Shown: positions 24,904 through 33,034 of the stretch, piece after piece
How positions within the stretch are numbered: the first letter of the stretch is position 1
Layout of the letters: the number at the start of each line of letters is the position of its first letter
NCBI RefSeq assembly: GCF_047946665.1
Contig: NZ_CP172312.1
Span: 3,410,001-3,474,000, forward strand
Direction: 5' to 3'
DNA length: 64,000 nt
Source: Allohahella sp002354735
GTDB lineage: Bacteria > Pseudomonadota > Gammaproteobacteria > Pseudomonadales > Oleiphilaceae
Notes under the pieces: generated by a model
What the model saw: only the letters and a program-made list of their open reading frames with translations
What the model was told of the DNA's origin: nothing
Databases searched by the model: none
Translations under genes and position numbers: made by a program

Positions 24904-25887
24904 CTAGCGGCTTCTTCTTACCACTACCCCCACTTGAACCACTTTTCCTGACGGATTGAGCATTTCCGCTCTAACCTTCGAAGCATCAACTGACAAAGCT
25001 GAGTGAGCATCGAGACTCGCTTCCAGGCGGGCCATTTCAGCCGAAAGTGCCTTGCCTATCGCAGCAAGATCGTTATCGGCACCTGGATGAATCTCGATCC
25101 AGACCTGGGCACCATCTACCGCTGCTTTTACCGGCTGATTGATGATCCGCACCGGCAAGCCTACCGGAACGGCCTTGATGAGGCGTTCGATATCCCAGTT
25201 GTACAGCCTGATGCAGCCGTGACTCACCTGCATGCCGATACCGATTTTCTTGTTCGAGCCATGAATGAGATAGCCGTCCGATTTCAGCTTCATGGCAAAG
25301 GGGCCGAGCGGATTATCCGGACCAGGCGGCACCACCATCGGCAGGACCTCACCATTCTCCTTCAGGTGCTCCTGGCGAATGGATTTCGGCGGGTACCAGG
25401 CTGGCTTCTCAAGCTTGGCGATGATGGACGAATCGATCACTGGGGTTGGAAAATCGGCAGTACCCACACCAATGGGAAAACTGAGCACGGCACCTTCATT
25501 GGGCCGGTAGTAGTAGAGCCGGTACTCGGGGATATTGACTACGATTCCTTCGCGTTGGCCCGCCGGCAGGATGAAGCTACCCGGCAGATCCAGCAGGCTA
25601 CCATCCTCGGGGACCCAGGGGTCGACGGTGGGATTGGCAGCTATGAGCTCGTTATACCCAAAGCCCAACAATTCAGCCAGGTCCACGAAGGTATCTTCGG
25701 AACTGATCTTGATGGTGTGGTCAGCGCCGATAATGGCGCTCTTGCCATTCCAACGGTACAGCGCGGGGGTGCCTCTGAAACTATCAAGCGAAGAGGGCGC
25801 CGAGTAAGCGGGCTCTGGCACCATTGGGGACAGGGCAACGACAAAAGCTAGAATGACACTACGATAACGAAAAAATTTGCTGGCCAA
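24904..25887 (-). CDS. L,D-transpeptidase (ErfK/YbiS family)
   Basis: This 327-residue exported enzyme has an N-terminal signal peptide (to about residue 30), a LysM-like segment (HTIKISSEDTFVDLAELLG, NPTVDPWVPEDG), then the YkuD domain with HG.KKIGIGMQVSHGCIRL; the Cys in SHGCIRL is the nucleophile. Enzymes of this group attach Lpp-type lipoproteins to meso-diaminopimelate or make 3-3 crosslinks in peptidoglycan. Its convergent neighbour is an Lpp-type lipoprotein with a terminal Lys, making an enzyme-substrate relation likely. The C-terminal extension of about 60 residues is helical and of unknown role. Confidence 0.9.
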   Translation of the reverse strand: MASKFFRYRSVILAFVVALSPMVPEPAYSAPSSLDSFRGTPALYRWNGKSAIIGADHTIKISSEDTFVDLAELLGFGYNELIAANPTVDPWVPEDGSLLDLPGSFILPAGQREGIVVNIPEYRLYYYRPNEGAVLSFPIGVGTADFPTPVIDSSIIAKLEKPAWYPPKSIRQEHLKENGEVLPMVVPPGPDNPLGPFAMKLKSDGYLIHGSNKKIGIGMQVSHGCIRLYNWDIERLIKAVPVGLPVRIINQPVKAAVDGAQVWIEIHPGADNDLAAIGKALSAEMARLEASLDAHSALSVDASKVRAEMLNPSGKVVQVGVVVRRSR

Positions 25888-26064
25888 GTATGGAACTCCG
25901 AACTTCTGAATTTACAGATATTTAATCTGGATAATCTAAAACTGGTTTTAAGTATGGTTACAAAACATTGTTGTTTCATACAGCTTTGCGCTGGAAAAAG
26001 CCTTACTTACCGCTAAGCTTGGTTCAGGTTATGTCATTTGTACATATCCTTTTCTGCTGCGCTT

Positions 26065-26090
26065 GCGGAGCCCTTCGGCTCCGCTTTTTT
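26065..26090 (+). terminator. Intrinsic terminator without an upstream gene
   Basis: The perfect stem GCGGAGCC/GGCTCCGC has a 4-base loop (CTTC) and six T. It lies in the roughly 290-bp gene-free stretch 25888-26181, about 90 bp before the GntR-type gene on the same strand. Nothing on the + strand upstream is a credible gene, so it should end a short RNA or attenuate the gntR leader. Confidence 0.85.
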
Positions 26091-26181
26091 ATGCCAGAAA
26101 TATTGTCGTGCGCCGCATTTATGGTGTATTACTGGCCGGCGCAAACCCTCATCCTGAGGCACAGACAGGACATCCATATCA

Positions 26182-26847
26182 ATGCAGTTTTCAGCGAGGG
26201 AGACGCTCACCGAGCAAGTTGCCCAATATCTTGAGGATCAGATCGTTCACGGACAGATGCACTCCGGAGAACGGATCATCGAAAGCAGCATGGCCAAGAA
26301 ACTTGACGTCAGCCATGGCTGTGTTCGAGAAGCCCTGCTTCTGATCGAAAAACGCTACCTCGTCAAAATCGTCCCGCGGAAAGGCACCTTCGTTACCACG
26401 CTTGACGAAGACTTCGTGCGGGCACTCTATGAAACCTTGCTCCTCATTCTGGGTAATACCGGCCGCAAGCTCGTTCGCGAGTGGCGCGATGAAGACATGC
26501 AGCACATGGAAGCACTCTACCTCGAAATGAAGGCCTCCTTCGAAGCCGGCAAGCTTCAGCGCTTTCATGAGCTCGGCATCGAATATACCCAGGCCTCGCT
26601 GGTATACGCCCGCAACCACTTCATCGTCGAGATGATCAACAATCTCTGGCCATCTGCAAAACGCTGTAGTTTCCTGGCCTTGCAGCAGGGCCCGCAGATC
26701 ATTTATGACAACCTCGACTACATGCGGCGCTCGCTCGACCTCATTCGCACTCACGACGAAGTGGGGCTTATCGAGCTACTCGAAGCTTATGGGACGAAGC
26801 AATGCGAACAGGTACTGGCCTGCATCAAGCCCAAACGGCCACTCTAG
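26182..26847 (+). CDS. GntR-family (FadR/FCD type) transcriptional regulator
   Basis: This 221-residue protein has an N-terminal winged helix (about 5-70: LTEQVAQYLEDQIVHG, GERIIESSMAKKLDVSHG, VREALLLIEKRYLV, PRKGTFV) and an all-helical FCD-like ligand domain. The usual recognition-helix sequence VSRTPVREAL is altered to VSHGCVREAL. The ligand is unknown. It is not clearly linked to a neighbouring operon. An intrinsic terminator about 90 bp upstream could control its leader transcript. Confidence 0.82.
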   Translation: MQFSARETLTEQVAQYLEDQIVHGQMHSGERIIESSMAKKLDVSHGCVREALLLIEKRYLVKIVPRKGTFVTTLDEDFVRALYETLLLILGNTGRKLVREWRDEDMQHMEALYLEMKASFEAGKLQRFHELGIEYTQASLVYARNHFIVEMINNLWPSAKRCSFLALQQGPQIIYDNLDYMRRSLDLIRTHDEVGLIELLEAYGTKQCEQVLACIKPKRPL

Positions 26848-26868
26848 CGCGAGCGTTCGCGTCCAGGC

Positions 26869-27420
26869 CTACTTGCTTACGCTGAGATGGGAAACATCCG
26901 GAACCACCGGTGTTGACTCAACGCTTTTCTGACCCATGGTGCTGCCTGTTGGCGCCAGATCGAAACTCACCGACTGCAGGATTTCCGCCGGCGCCGTGTC
27001 GCGCTCCGGCCCCATCCGACTGCCTACTGGCGCCAGGTCCCAGTCGATGCCCGCGAGAATGTCGTCGATGACGCTGTGTTCCGCTGGCTGACTAGTCGAC
27101 GCTTCAGCCACCACGGAGGCTTCCGCCGATGCAGCAGCGTTCGCTGTCCTGGTCTCCGCGGGCGCTGCTGCGGTCTCATGCAGCGCTCTGTCACGGAGCT
27201 CACATTCGGCGCCTTGGCGGGTGAGCGCCATACGATATTTTTCGGCGTCCTCTTCCGTCAGTCTGCTTTTCAGCACTACCGCCTCACCGGAAAACATTCT
27301 GGCCAGCTGGGCATCGTTGGCGTTGAAAAGCCGCTGCAGATTCATTTTCACCTGCTGGAGATTGAACTGCGGCAGCACGCGTCCGGAGAAAACGAGATCA
27401 AAACGAGAAGAATCCGACAT
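26869..27420 (-). CDS. Hypothetical protein with repeated DLAPxGSxMG motifs
   Basis: This 183-residue protein has an N-terminal alpha/beta domain of about 75 residues (FDLVFSGRVLPQFNLQQVK, FSGEAVVLKSRLTEEDAEKY). I recall this domain from uncharacterised gammaproteobacterial proteins. It is followed by an Ala/Glu/Thr-rich disordered linker. The tail carries two copies of a short motif, WDLAPVGSRMG and FDLAPTGSTMG, about 30 residues apart. There is no signal peptide or membrane segment. It is divergent from the CPXCG gene. Function unknown. Confidence 0.65.
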   Translation of the reverse strand: MSDSSRFDLVFSGRVLPQFNLQQVKMNLQRLFNANDAQLARMFSGEAVVLKSRLTEEDAEKYRMALTRQGAECELRDRALHETAAAPAETRTANAAASAEASVVAEASTSQPAEHSVIDDILAGIDWDLAPVGSRMGPERDTAPAEILQSVSFDLAPTGSTMGQKSVESTPVVPDVSHLSVSK

Positions 27421-27532
27421 TCCGACCCCTATGGCGGCTGTTATTTGGTTGCGGTTTGAACGATCAGGCTGTTACATGAGTATAGACAGTAGATGGTCGA
27501 TGCCAAAAAATTAATCGTAGGAGGAACTCGCC

Positions 27533-27733
27533 ATGGCAAGTGTAGAGAGCACGTTAATCAGCTGTCCGAACTGTGGAGAAATGATTTCGATTCTGGTCGA
27601 CACCAGCGAGGCTGGCGAGCCCTACGTCGAGGACTGTCAGGTCTGTTGCCGGCCAATCAGGATGACCGCGGTATGCGATGATATGGGCCACCTGCTGCAC
27701 GTCGAAGTCAGCAGCGAGGATGAAAGCTATTAG
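27533..27733 (+). CDS. CPXCG-motif cysteine-rich small protein
   Basis: This 66-residue protein contains ISCPNCGEMISIL and DCQVCCRPI, the two Cys pairs of the CPXCG family, which should bind zinc. The family is widespread in gammaproteobacteria and of unknown function. The ribosome site TAGGAGGA precedes the ATG with good spacing. The gene end overlaps the stop of the convergent sensor kinase gene by 4 bp. Confidence 0.88.
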   Translation: MASVESTLISCPNCGEMISILVDTSEAGEPYVEDCQVCCRPIRMTAVCDDMGHLLHVEVSSEDESY

Positions 27734-30042
27734 GATTCTGTCTTATCGGTGCCGTCCGCGGGCGCAGCGGTGTCGTCAGTGTCGACGCGACCCTCATCGT
27801 CGAGTGCGGCCATGAGGTCGTCATAGGCCAGCAGGATTGCGTTCATCGCATCAAGATCAAATTGGTTCACTGCACGCAAGAGCGATTGGGCATAGTCAAT
27901 CACGTTCTGCTTGTCGAACTGTATGCCCAGGGCTGTCAGCCGTTCGCCGAAACTGGCTGCCTCCTGTAAGTCGCCGCTATCCAGCAGGTAGTCATGCAGC
28001 TCCCTGAATTCGCCAGCCAGCAGTCGTTCCAGCCGCCCCTCTCCCTTCCGGTGACCGTTCGACGACGCGGCCGTACTCGCTGACTTGCGTGGCGTCCGCT
28101 CAGCTGCTCCGTTAGCCGGCTCGGCACTTGTAGCGACGGGCTGATTGATCGAAGCGACTGTGCCCAGACCCTTCGAATCAGCGGCGCCTGCTGGTTCGTA
28201 CCGGGTGGTTATCTGCAGTGGCTCTTCATCCTCCTCCTGCACGACCAGCACATGATGCAGCCGAATTTCGAAGCGGGCCCCGCTACCCTGGTCGCTTACC
28301 AGCCCAATCTCACCATTCATCATCTCAACCAGCTTCTTGGTAATGGCGAGCCCGAGGCCGGTGCCCCCATACTGTCGGTTGCTTTGCCCTTCATGCTGTT
28401 CAAAGGCATTGAAAATCCGTGCGTGCTGGTCCGGCGCTATACCGATGCCGGAGTCTTCCACGGCGATGACGAGTTCAACCGTGTTGCTTTTTGGCGCGCC
28501 AGGCACCGCTGCTACCGAGAGGGCGATGTAACCCTTGTGGGTAAATTTGATGGCGTTGCCCACCAGATTGAGCAGGACCTGACGGATCCGCACCTCATCC
28601 AAATTCAGAGCAATGGGAACCTCCGGGTCGACGGTAACCCTGAAGTCGAGTTGCTTCTGTGCGCAGCGCGCTGAGAATAGTGTGGCCACATCATTGATCA
28701 GACGCCGCACATCGACCCGGCCGAGCTCAATACTGATCTTGCCGGATTCAATTTTCGAGAGATCGAGAATATCGTTGATGACTGAAAGCAGTGCCCGCGC
28801 ACCCTTCTTGACGGCATCGATGTAAGACTGTTGCTTGGCATCCTGAATCAAGCCCTCCAGCAGCTCGGTATAACCGATGACGGCGTTCATGGGCGTGCGA
28901 ATTTCATGAGACATGTTGGCGAGAAACTCACTTTTGGCCTTGTTGGCAGCTTCAGCCTCCTTGGCCAGCACTTCCGCGCGCTTGATGGCCGACCGCAGAC
29001 GCTCCTCGCTCTTGCGCAGGCGGACTTCCGACCGCATGCGCTCGTCAATTTCTCGCGACAGCTTGCGGTTCCAATACAGGAAGATGGCCACCACCAGCGC
29101 AGCAATTCCAACGACACGCCACACTAGACCGTAGTCGACCGCCTCTTCATAGCTGAAGCTGAGCCAGTTTCGGTAAATCGCCTGCTGCTCATCCGGCGTG
29201 ATTGTCAGCAGCGCCTTGTCGAGAATGCGCTTGAGCATCGGCGAATCGCGACTCATGCCGATGGCGACTTCATAGGTGTAAGGGGTAATGCCCGTCAGCT
29301 TGATATTGCTGATGCCAAGACGGTTGACTAGGTAGGTAATACTGGGAATATTGCTCACAAGCACATCGATTTCGCCGTTCGACAGTGACAGCAAACCCTC
29401 CTGCAGCGTGTCGACGAAGAACATGTTGAGCTGTGGATGATTGGTGAGCAGGAAATCCTGGCTAGCGTAATTCTTCACCACTGCCACCCGCTCGTTACCA
29501 AGATCGTCGAGAGACCCCACGAAATTCTGCGAGTCTCTTACGGCCATGACGATGGGATAGCTGAGCAGGGTGTTCGTGAAGCTCATCTTGCCACGACGCC
29601 GGGGCGTGACGCCGACTGCTGATACCATGTCGATGGTACCATCCTCGAGACCCTGTATGGTCGAAGCGAAGTCATTGGCGGCGACCCGTCCAAATTTGTA
29701 GTTCAGGCGTGACTCTAGCAACGCGACGTAGTCGGCCACGATGCCGACCACATCACCACGGTCGTTACGCATTTCGAAGGGGGGCCAGTTTGGGTCGTTA
29801 CCAATAATGAGCTGTGGCTGAGCATTCAGCCATGAGCGCTCGAAGGGTGTAAGCAGATCGGTAGTGCCCGCCACCTGCCCCTGCTGCTCACCGGCTGGCT
29901 GGCTGTCTGGGGCCGCTGCAGCGCCAATTGGCAGCATGACAGCGGACACAAGCGTGAGCAGAATCAGCGCGCACTGAAACCCGCGCCTGCGGAAAGCATC
30001 GCGCACTGTGACACAGCCTCTGTTATTGGATATTCGTAACAT
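27730..30042 (-). CDS. Sensor histidine kinase with periplasmic solute-binding domain
   Basis: This 770-residue protein has a signal/TM segment (about 19-43) and a periplasmic family 3 solute-binding domain (about 65-290, from WLNAQPQLIIGNDPNWPPFE). A TM segment near 305-325 and a coiled coil follow, then HisKA (His379 in NMSHEIRTPMNA) and the ATPase domain (N box NLVGNAIKFT, EDSGIGI, GGTGLGLAI). The tail has a helical domain of about 100 residues, often found at the C-terminus of such kinases, with no HxxKG phosphotransfer motif visible. No receiver domain and no response regulator share its strand. The divergent regulator gene at 32393 is a candidate partner. Confidence 0.9.
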   Translation of the reverse strand: MLRISNNRGCVTVRDAFRRRGFQCALILLTLVSAVMLPIGAAAAPDSQPAGEQQGQVAGTTDLLTPFERSWLNAQPQLIIGNDPNWPPFEMRNDRGDVVGIVADYVALLESRLNYKFGRVAANDFASTIQGLEDGTIDMVSAVGVTPRRRGKMSFTNTLLSYPIVMAVRDSQNFVGSLDDLGNERVAVVKNYASQDFLLTNHPQLNMFFVDTLQEGLLSLSNGEIDVLVSNIPSITYLVNRLGISNIKLTGITPYTYEVAIGMSRDSPMLKRILDKALLTITPDEQQAIYRNWLSFSYEEAVDYGLVWRVVGIAALVVAIFLYWNRKLSREIDERMRSEVRLRKSEERLRSAIKRAEVLAKEAEAANKAKSEFLANMSHEIRTPMNAVIGYTELLEGLIQDAKQQSYIDAVKKGARALLSVINDILDLSKIESGKISIELGRVDVRRLINDVATLFSARCAQKQLDFRVTVDPEVPIALNLDEVRIRQVLLNLVGNAIKFTHKGYIALSVAAVPGAPKSNTVELVIAVEDSGIGIAPDQHARIFNAFEQHEGQSNRQYGGTGLGLAITKKLVEMMNGEIGLVSDQGSGARFEIRLHHVLVVQEEDEEPLQITTRYEPAGAADSKGLGTVASINQPVATSAEPANGAAERTPRKSASTAASSNGHRKGEGRLERLLAGEFRELHDYLLDSGDLQEAASFGERLTALGIQFDKQNVIDYAQSLLRAVNQFDLDAMNAILLAYDDLMAALDDEGRVDTDDTAAPADGTDKTES

Positions 30043-30084
30043 TATGGGCGGGCAAAATGATATAGTCTGAAAGTTTTAGGCATT

Positions 30085-30102
30085 CTGATCCAATTGGGTC
30101 AG
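30085..30102. promoter_or_regulatory. 18-bp near-perfect palindrome between divergent kinase genes
   Basis: CTGATCCAATTGGGTCAG is symmetric at all but one base pair (16 of 18 positions). It sits about midway in the 143-bp region between the two divergent sensor kinase genes, 43 bp from one start and 84 bp from the other. This is a good position for a shared operator. The binding protein is unknown. Confidence 0.5.
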
Positions 30103-30185
30103 CAGGGTTCCGCCGGTCGACATCCGAACGGGAAATTCCAGTGCTCCGGATGATAACGAATTTATGTCACTAACGTCTGTAGTCA

Positions 30186-32345
30186 ATGCTCAATAATAAG
30201 GCACCCATCCCTTCGATCCTCGTGCCAAGCCTGCTCAACAGGTTCCTGATCCTGCTCGTGGTCATGACGATCGCGTCGCTGTCGGCCGTATGGTTCGCCT
30301 TCAGTCAGGTCCTGGCCGATCGACAGAAACAGGAAGTCGCCACAGCGGTGCACTTTGTGCTGCCGCAGATTTCTGCCGCCGTGAAGAATGGCGATGAAAA
30401 CGCGGCATTTATTGGTCTACGTACGCTGAACGATGTATTGCCCATAAAGGTGGCACAGATTTATCGAGAGCGCGAAACCCCATGGCTGGAATATCAGCCT
30501 GAGCGCACCGATATATCAGGCTTGAGTGGCAAGGGTGCCGGAGACGCTGCCGACTCGCTCGATCTCGCTGGCATCACCAGCAAGGACCTGACCAAGATTG
30601 GCGGCGATGATCCTGATCTTGCCTATGACACCCAGATTTTCGATTTCAAGAGCCTGCCAGTCGACACCGGCGAGACCGGCCGCGCGCTGAGTGCCGCCGA
30701 ACGTAGCGGCTACCTCAAGTTGTACCTCAAGCCTGCCAACACCGTGCAGGGCGTTTTCCAGGCGGCGAGGCTGCTCATCGGGTCCCTGCTGTTACTATTC
30801 CTTGGTCTGGCTTTTTTCTATTACCAATCCTTGCGCTTTCGCATCGAAGGTCGGCTGCAAGGCCTGCTGCGGCGCCTTGCCAATCTTGAAACCCACGCAC
30901 CGGCCCGCCACCTGCTTCCGCTGAGCGGGAGCACCCAGGTCCGCGATGAGTTCGATATGATTGCAGCGCACTACAATCAGCTGCTGCTCGGCGTAGACAG
31001 CCTGCAGCGTAAGGTGAAGTCGCTGCAGGAACAGATCCGGCGCAACGAAACCGAAGTGGAACAGCAGGTCCAGCACCGCACCGCGGAAATTCGTAAGCTC
31101 AACGAGCGCTACCTCGAGCAGAAATTCGACGCCCGCAACTTTGCCCTGAAGGCCAGACAGGCACGTTGGGAGGCGGACAAGGCCAACCGCGACAAGACCC
31201 GCTTCCTGGCAGCAGCCAGCCACGATCTCAGGCAGCCGCTCCACGCCATGAACCTGTTCCTCGAGGCACTGGACCGTGAGGTCCGCAGCGAGCGCGGACG
31301 GGGCATCTATGAAGACCTGCAGAAATCGCTCGAGTCCATGCAGAGCATGTTCAACTCCCTGCTCGACATCTCACGTCTTGAAGCCGGCGTTACCGAGGCC
31401 AACATGCAGCCGGTCGCGATGCAGGATATTTTCGACAAGCTGGAACTACTGTTCCGACAGTCGGCCGAAGACAAGTCGCTGGACTTGCGGATACTGCCAT
31501 CCAAGCTGCTGGTATGTAGCGACCCCCAGTTGCTGGAACAGATCGCCCGAAACCTGCTTTCCAACGCGATCAAATATACTGAGAAAGGTGCCGTACTCGT
31601 GGGCTGTCGGCGCGAAGGTGCCAAAGTGCGCTTCTTCGTGATGGACCAGGGCATTGGTATTCGCAAGAGCAAACAGGCGCAGATCTTTTCCGAGTTCGTT
31701 CAGCTGAATAACGAGGAGCGAGACCGCAGCAAGGGTATCGGCCTGGGTCTGGCCATCGTGAAGCGCGCCTGCGAAGTGCTCGATCATGAAATACGCCTCC
31801 ATTCGGTCTATAGCGAATGGACACGCTTTGACATTATCCTACCGCGGACCTACAGCCTGCACCAGGCCCAGCTGCCGCAGACTGCGGCTTCGGCGCTCAG
31901 CAGGTTCGATGGACAGAAGGTGCTGGTACTCGATGATGACAATGCCGTTCTGCTTGCGATGAGCTCTTTGCTCGAAAGCTGGAACCTGCAGCCATTGCTG
32001 GCTCAGACCGTCGCAGAGGCAAAAGACTTCTGCTCGAGCAGAAGTGACAAGCCGGACTTGATCATCAGTGATTATCGGCTGCAGAATGGCGCATCAGGCA
32101 TTGAAGCTGTGCAGCAGCTCAATGAGATGCTGGATTCGCCGCGACCTGCGCTTATCATCACCGGCGAAACGGCGCCCGAGCGAATCAGAACGGCAACGAA
32201 TTCAGGTTTCCAGGTCATGTTCAAACCTGTGAAGCCGGCCCGCCTGAGAGCCCTGTGTCAGACCGCCCTGTCCAAGCGCGCAGCCGCCTCGAATGGGGCG
32301 GTCGGTCAGCTGAGTGAAGCAGTCGCTGCAAGTGGTGGCGCCTGA
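30186..32345 (+). CDS. Hybrid sensor histidine kinase with C-terminal receiver
   Basis: This 719-residue protein has TM1 at about 18-40, an extracytoplasmic sensor region to about 195, TM2 near 198-220 and a long coiled coil (about 270-325). HisKA follows with His346 in AAASHDLRQPLHAM, then the ATPase (NLLSNAIKYT, DQGIGI, GIGLGLAIV) and a receiver whose phospho-accepting Asp629 lies in DLIISDYRL. The DLRQPLHA H-box is typical of kinases paired with LuxR-type regulators, and one follows 47 bp downstream. The sensor domain resembles nothing I can name. It probably works with the regulator as one system. Confidence 0.9.
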   Translation: MLNNKAPIPSILVPSLLNRFLILLVVMTIASLSAVWFAFSQVLADRQKQEVATAVHFVLPQISAAVKNGDENAAFIGLRTLNDVLPIKVAQIYRERETPWLEYQPERTDISGLSGKGAGDAADSLDLAGITSKDLTKIGGDDPDLAYDTQIFDFKSLPVDTGETGRALSAAERSGYLKLYLKPANTVQGVFQAARLLIGSLLLLFLGLAFFYYQSLRFRIEGRLQGLLRRLANLETHAPARHLLPLSGSTQVRDEFDMIAAHYNQLLLGVDSLQRKVKSLQEQIRRNETEVEQQVQHRTAEIRKLNERYLEQKFDARNFALKARQARWEADKANRDKTRFLAAASHDLRQPLHAMNLFLEALDREVRSERGRGIYEDLQKSLESMQSMFNSLLDISRLEAGVTEANMQPVAMQDIFDKLELLFRQSAEDKSLDLRILPSKLLVCSDPQLLEQIARNLLSNAIKYTEKGAVLVGCRREGAKVRFFVMDQGIGIRKSKQAQIFSEFVQLNNEERDRSKGIGLGLAIVKRACEVLDHEIRLHSVYSEWTRFDIILPRTYSLHQAQLPQTAASALSRFDGQKVLVLDDDNAVLLAMSSLLESWNLQPLLAQTVAEAKDFCSSRSDKPDLIISDYRLQNGASGIEAVQQLNEMLDSPRPALIITGETAPERIRTATNSGFQVMFKPVKPARLRALCQTALSKRAAASNGAVGQLSEAVAASGGA

Positions 32346-32392
32346 GTCCAGACGCCGGGTTCCGATAAGATTATTTTTGAAAAGGGTATTCC

Positions 32393-33004
32393 ATGAATTT
32401 CGCAATTGCCGACGATCACGGTATTTTCCGGAGCGGACTCAAGCTTATTCTTCATGATCTCTATCCGGACTGTGAAATACAGGAAGCCGCCCAGGGCGAC
32501 GAGGTCCTCGAGATTCTGAAGAACCACGATGACATCGAGCTTCTCCTGCTCGATTTGCGCATGCCTGAAAGTAGCGGTGTTTCGTTGTTACAGCAGTGTC
32601 GCGAGCAGTTTCCCGAAGTACCCTGCATGGTGGTCTCGGCCAGTGAGGAGCTCACGGTAATGCAGTCTGCGCTGCAGAATGGCGCGATTGGCTATATTCC
32701 GAAGTCTTCTAGTAACAGCGAAATTGCTGAAGCCATCAAGAAGGTCATGAGCGGCGATGTGTATATTCCGCCTCAGCTCAAGTCGGTAAAGCGGGGCGAT
32801 CAGACACTCAATATCAATCTGACGCCTCGCCAGCTCGAAGTGCTGGGCCTGCTGGCCGAAGGCATGTCCAATAAGCAGATCGGCAACCAGCTGCACATTG
32901 CGCCCGGGACAATCAAGGCGCATATCGCAGCTATCTTCCGCGAGCTTGAAAGCGTCAACCGCACCCAGGCTGTGCGGCGGGCACGAGAACTACACCTGCT
33001 CTAG
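32393..33004 (+). CDS. NarL/LuxR-family response regulator
   Basis: This 203-residue protein has a receiver domain (acidic pair in IADDHG, phospho-site Asp54 in LLLLDLRMPES, Lys in YIPKSSS) and a LuxR-type helix-turn-helix (LTPRQLEVLGLLAEGMSNKQIG, then GTIKAHIAAIFRELE). It is the likely output of the upstream hybrid kinase, with which it is co-oriented. It could bind the palindrome in the divergent kinase promoter; that is inference. AAAAGGG precedes the ATG. Confidence 0.9.
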   Translation: MNFAIADDHGIFRSGLKLILHDLYPDCEIQEAAQGDEVLEILKNHDDIELLLLDLRMPESSGVSLLQQCREQFPEVPCMVVSASEELTVMQSALQNGAIGYIPKSSSNSEIAEAIKKVMSGDVYIPPQLKSVKRGDQTLNINLTPRQLEVLGLLAEGMSNKQIGNQLHIAPGTIKAHIAAIFRELESVNRTQAVRRARELHLL

Positions 33005-33034
33005 CGCCCCACTCCGGGGCACTTCCAGCCGCCA

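Noticed and set aside
25968..26234. 88-codon open frame upstream of the GntR gene
   Set aside because: It has no usable ribosome site, runs through the terminator stem, and overlaps the start of the regulator gene.
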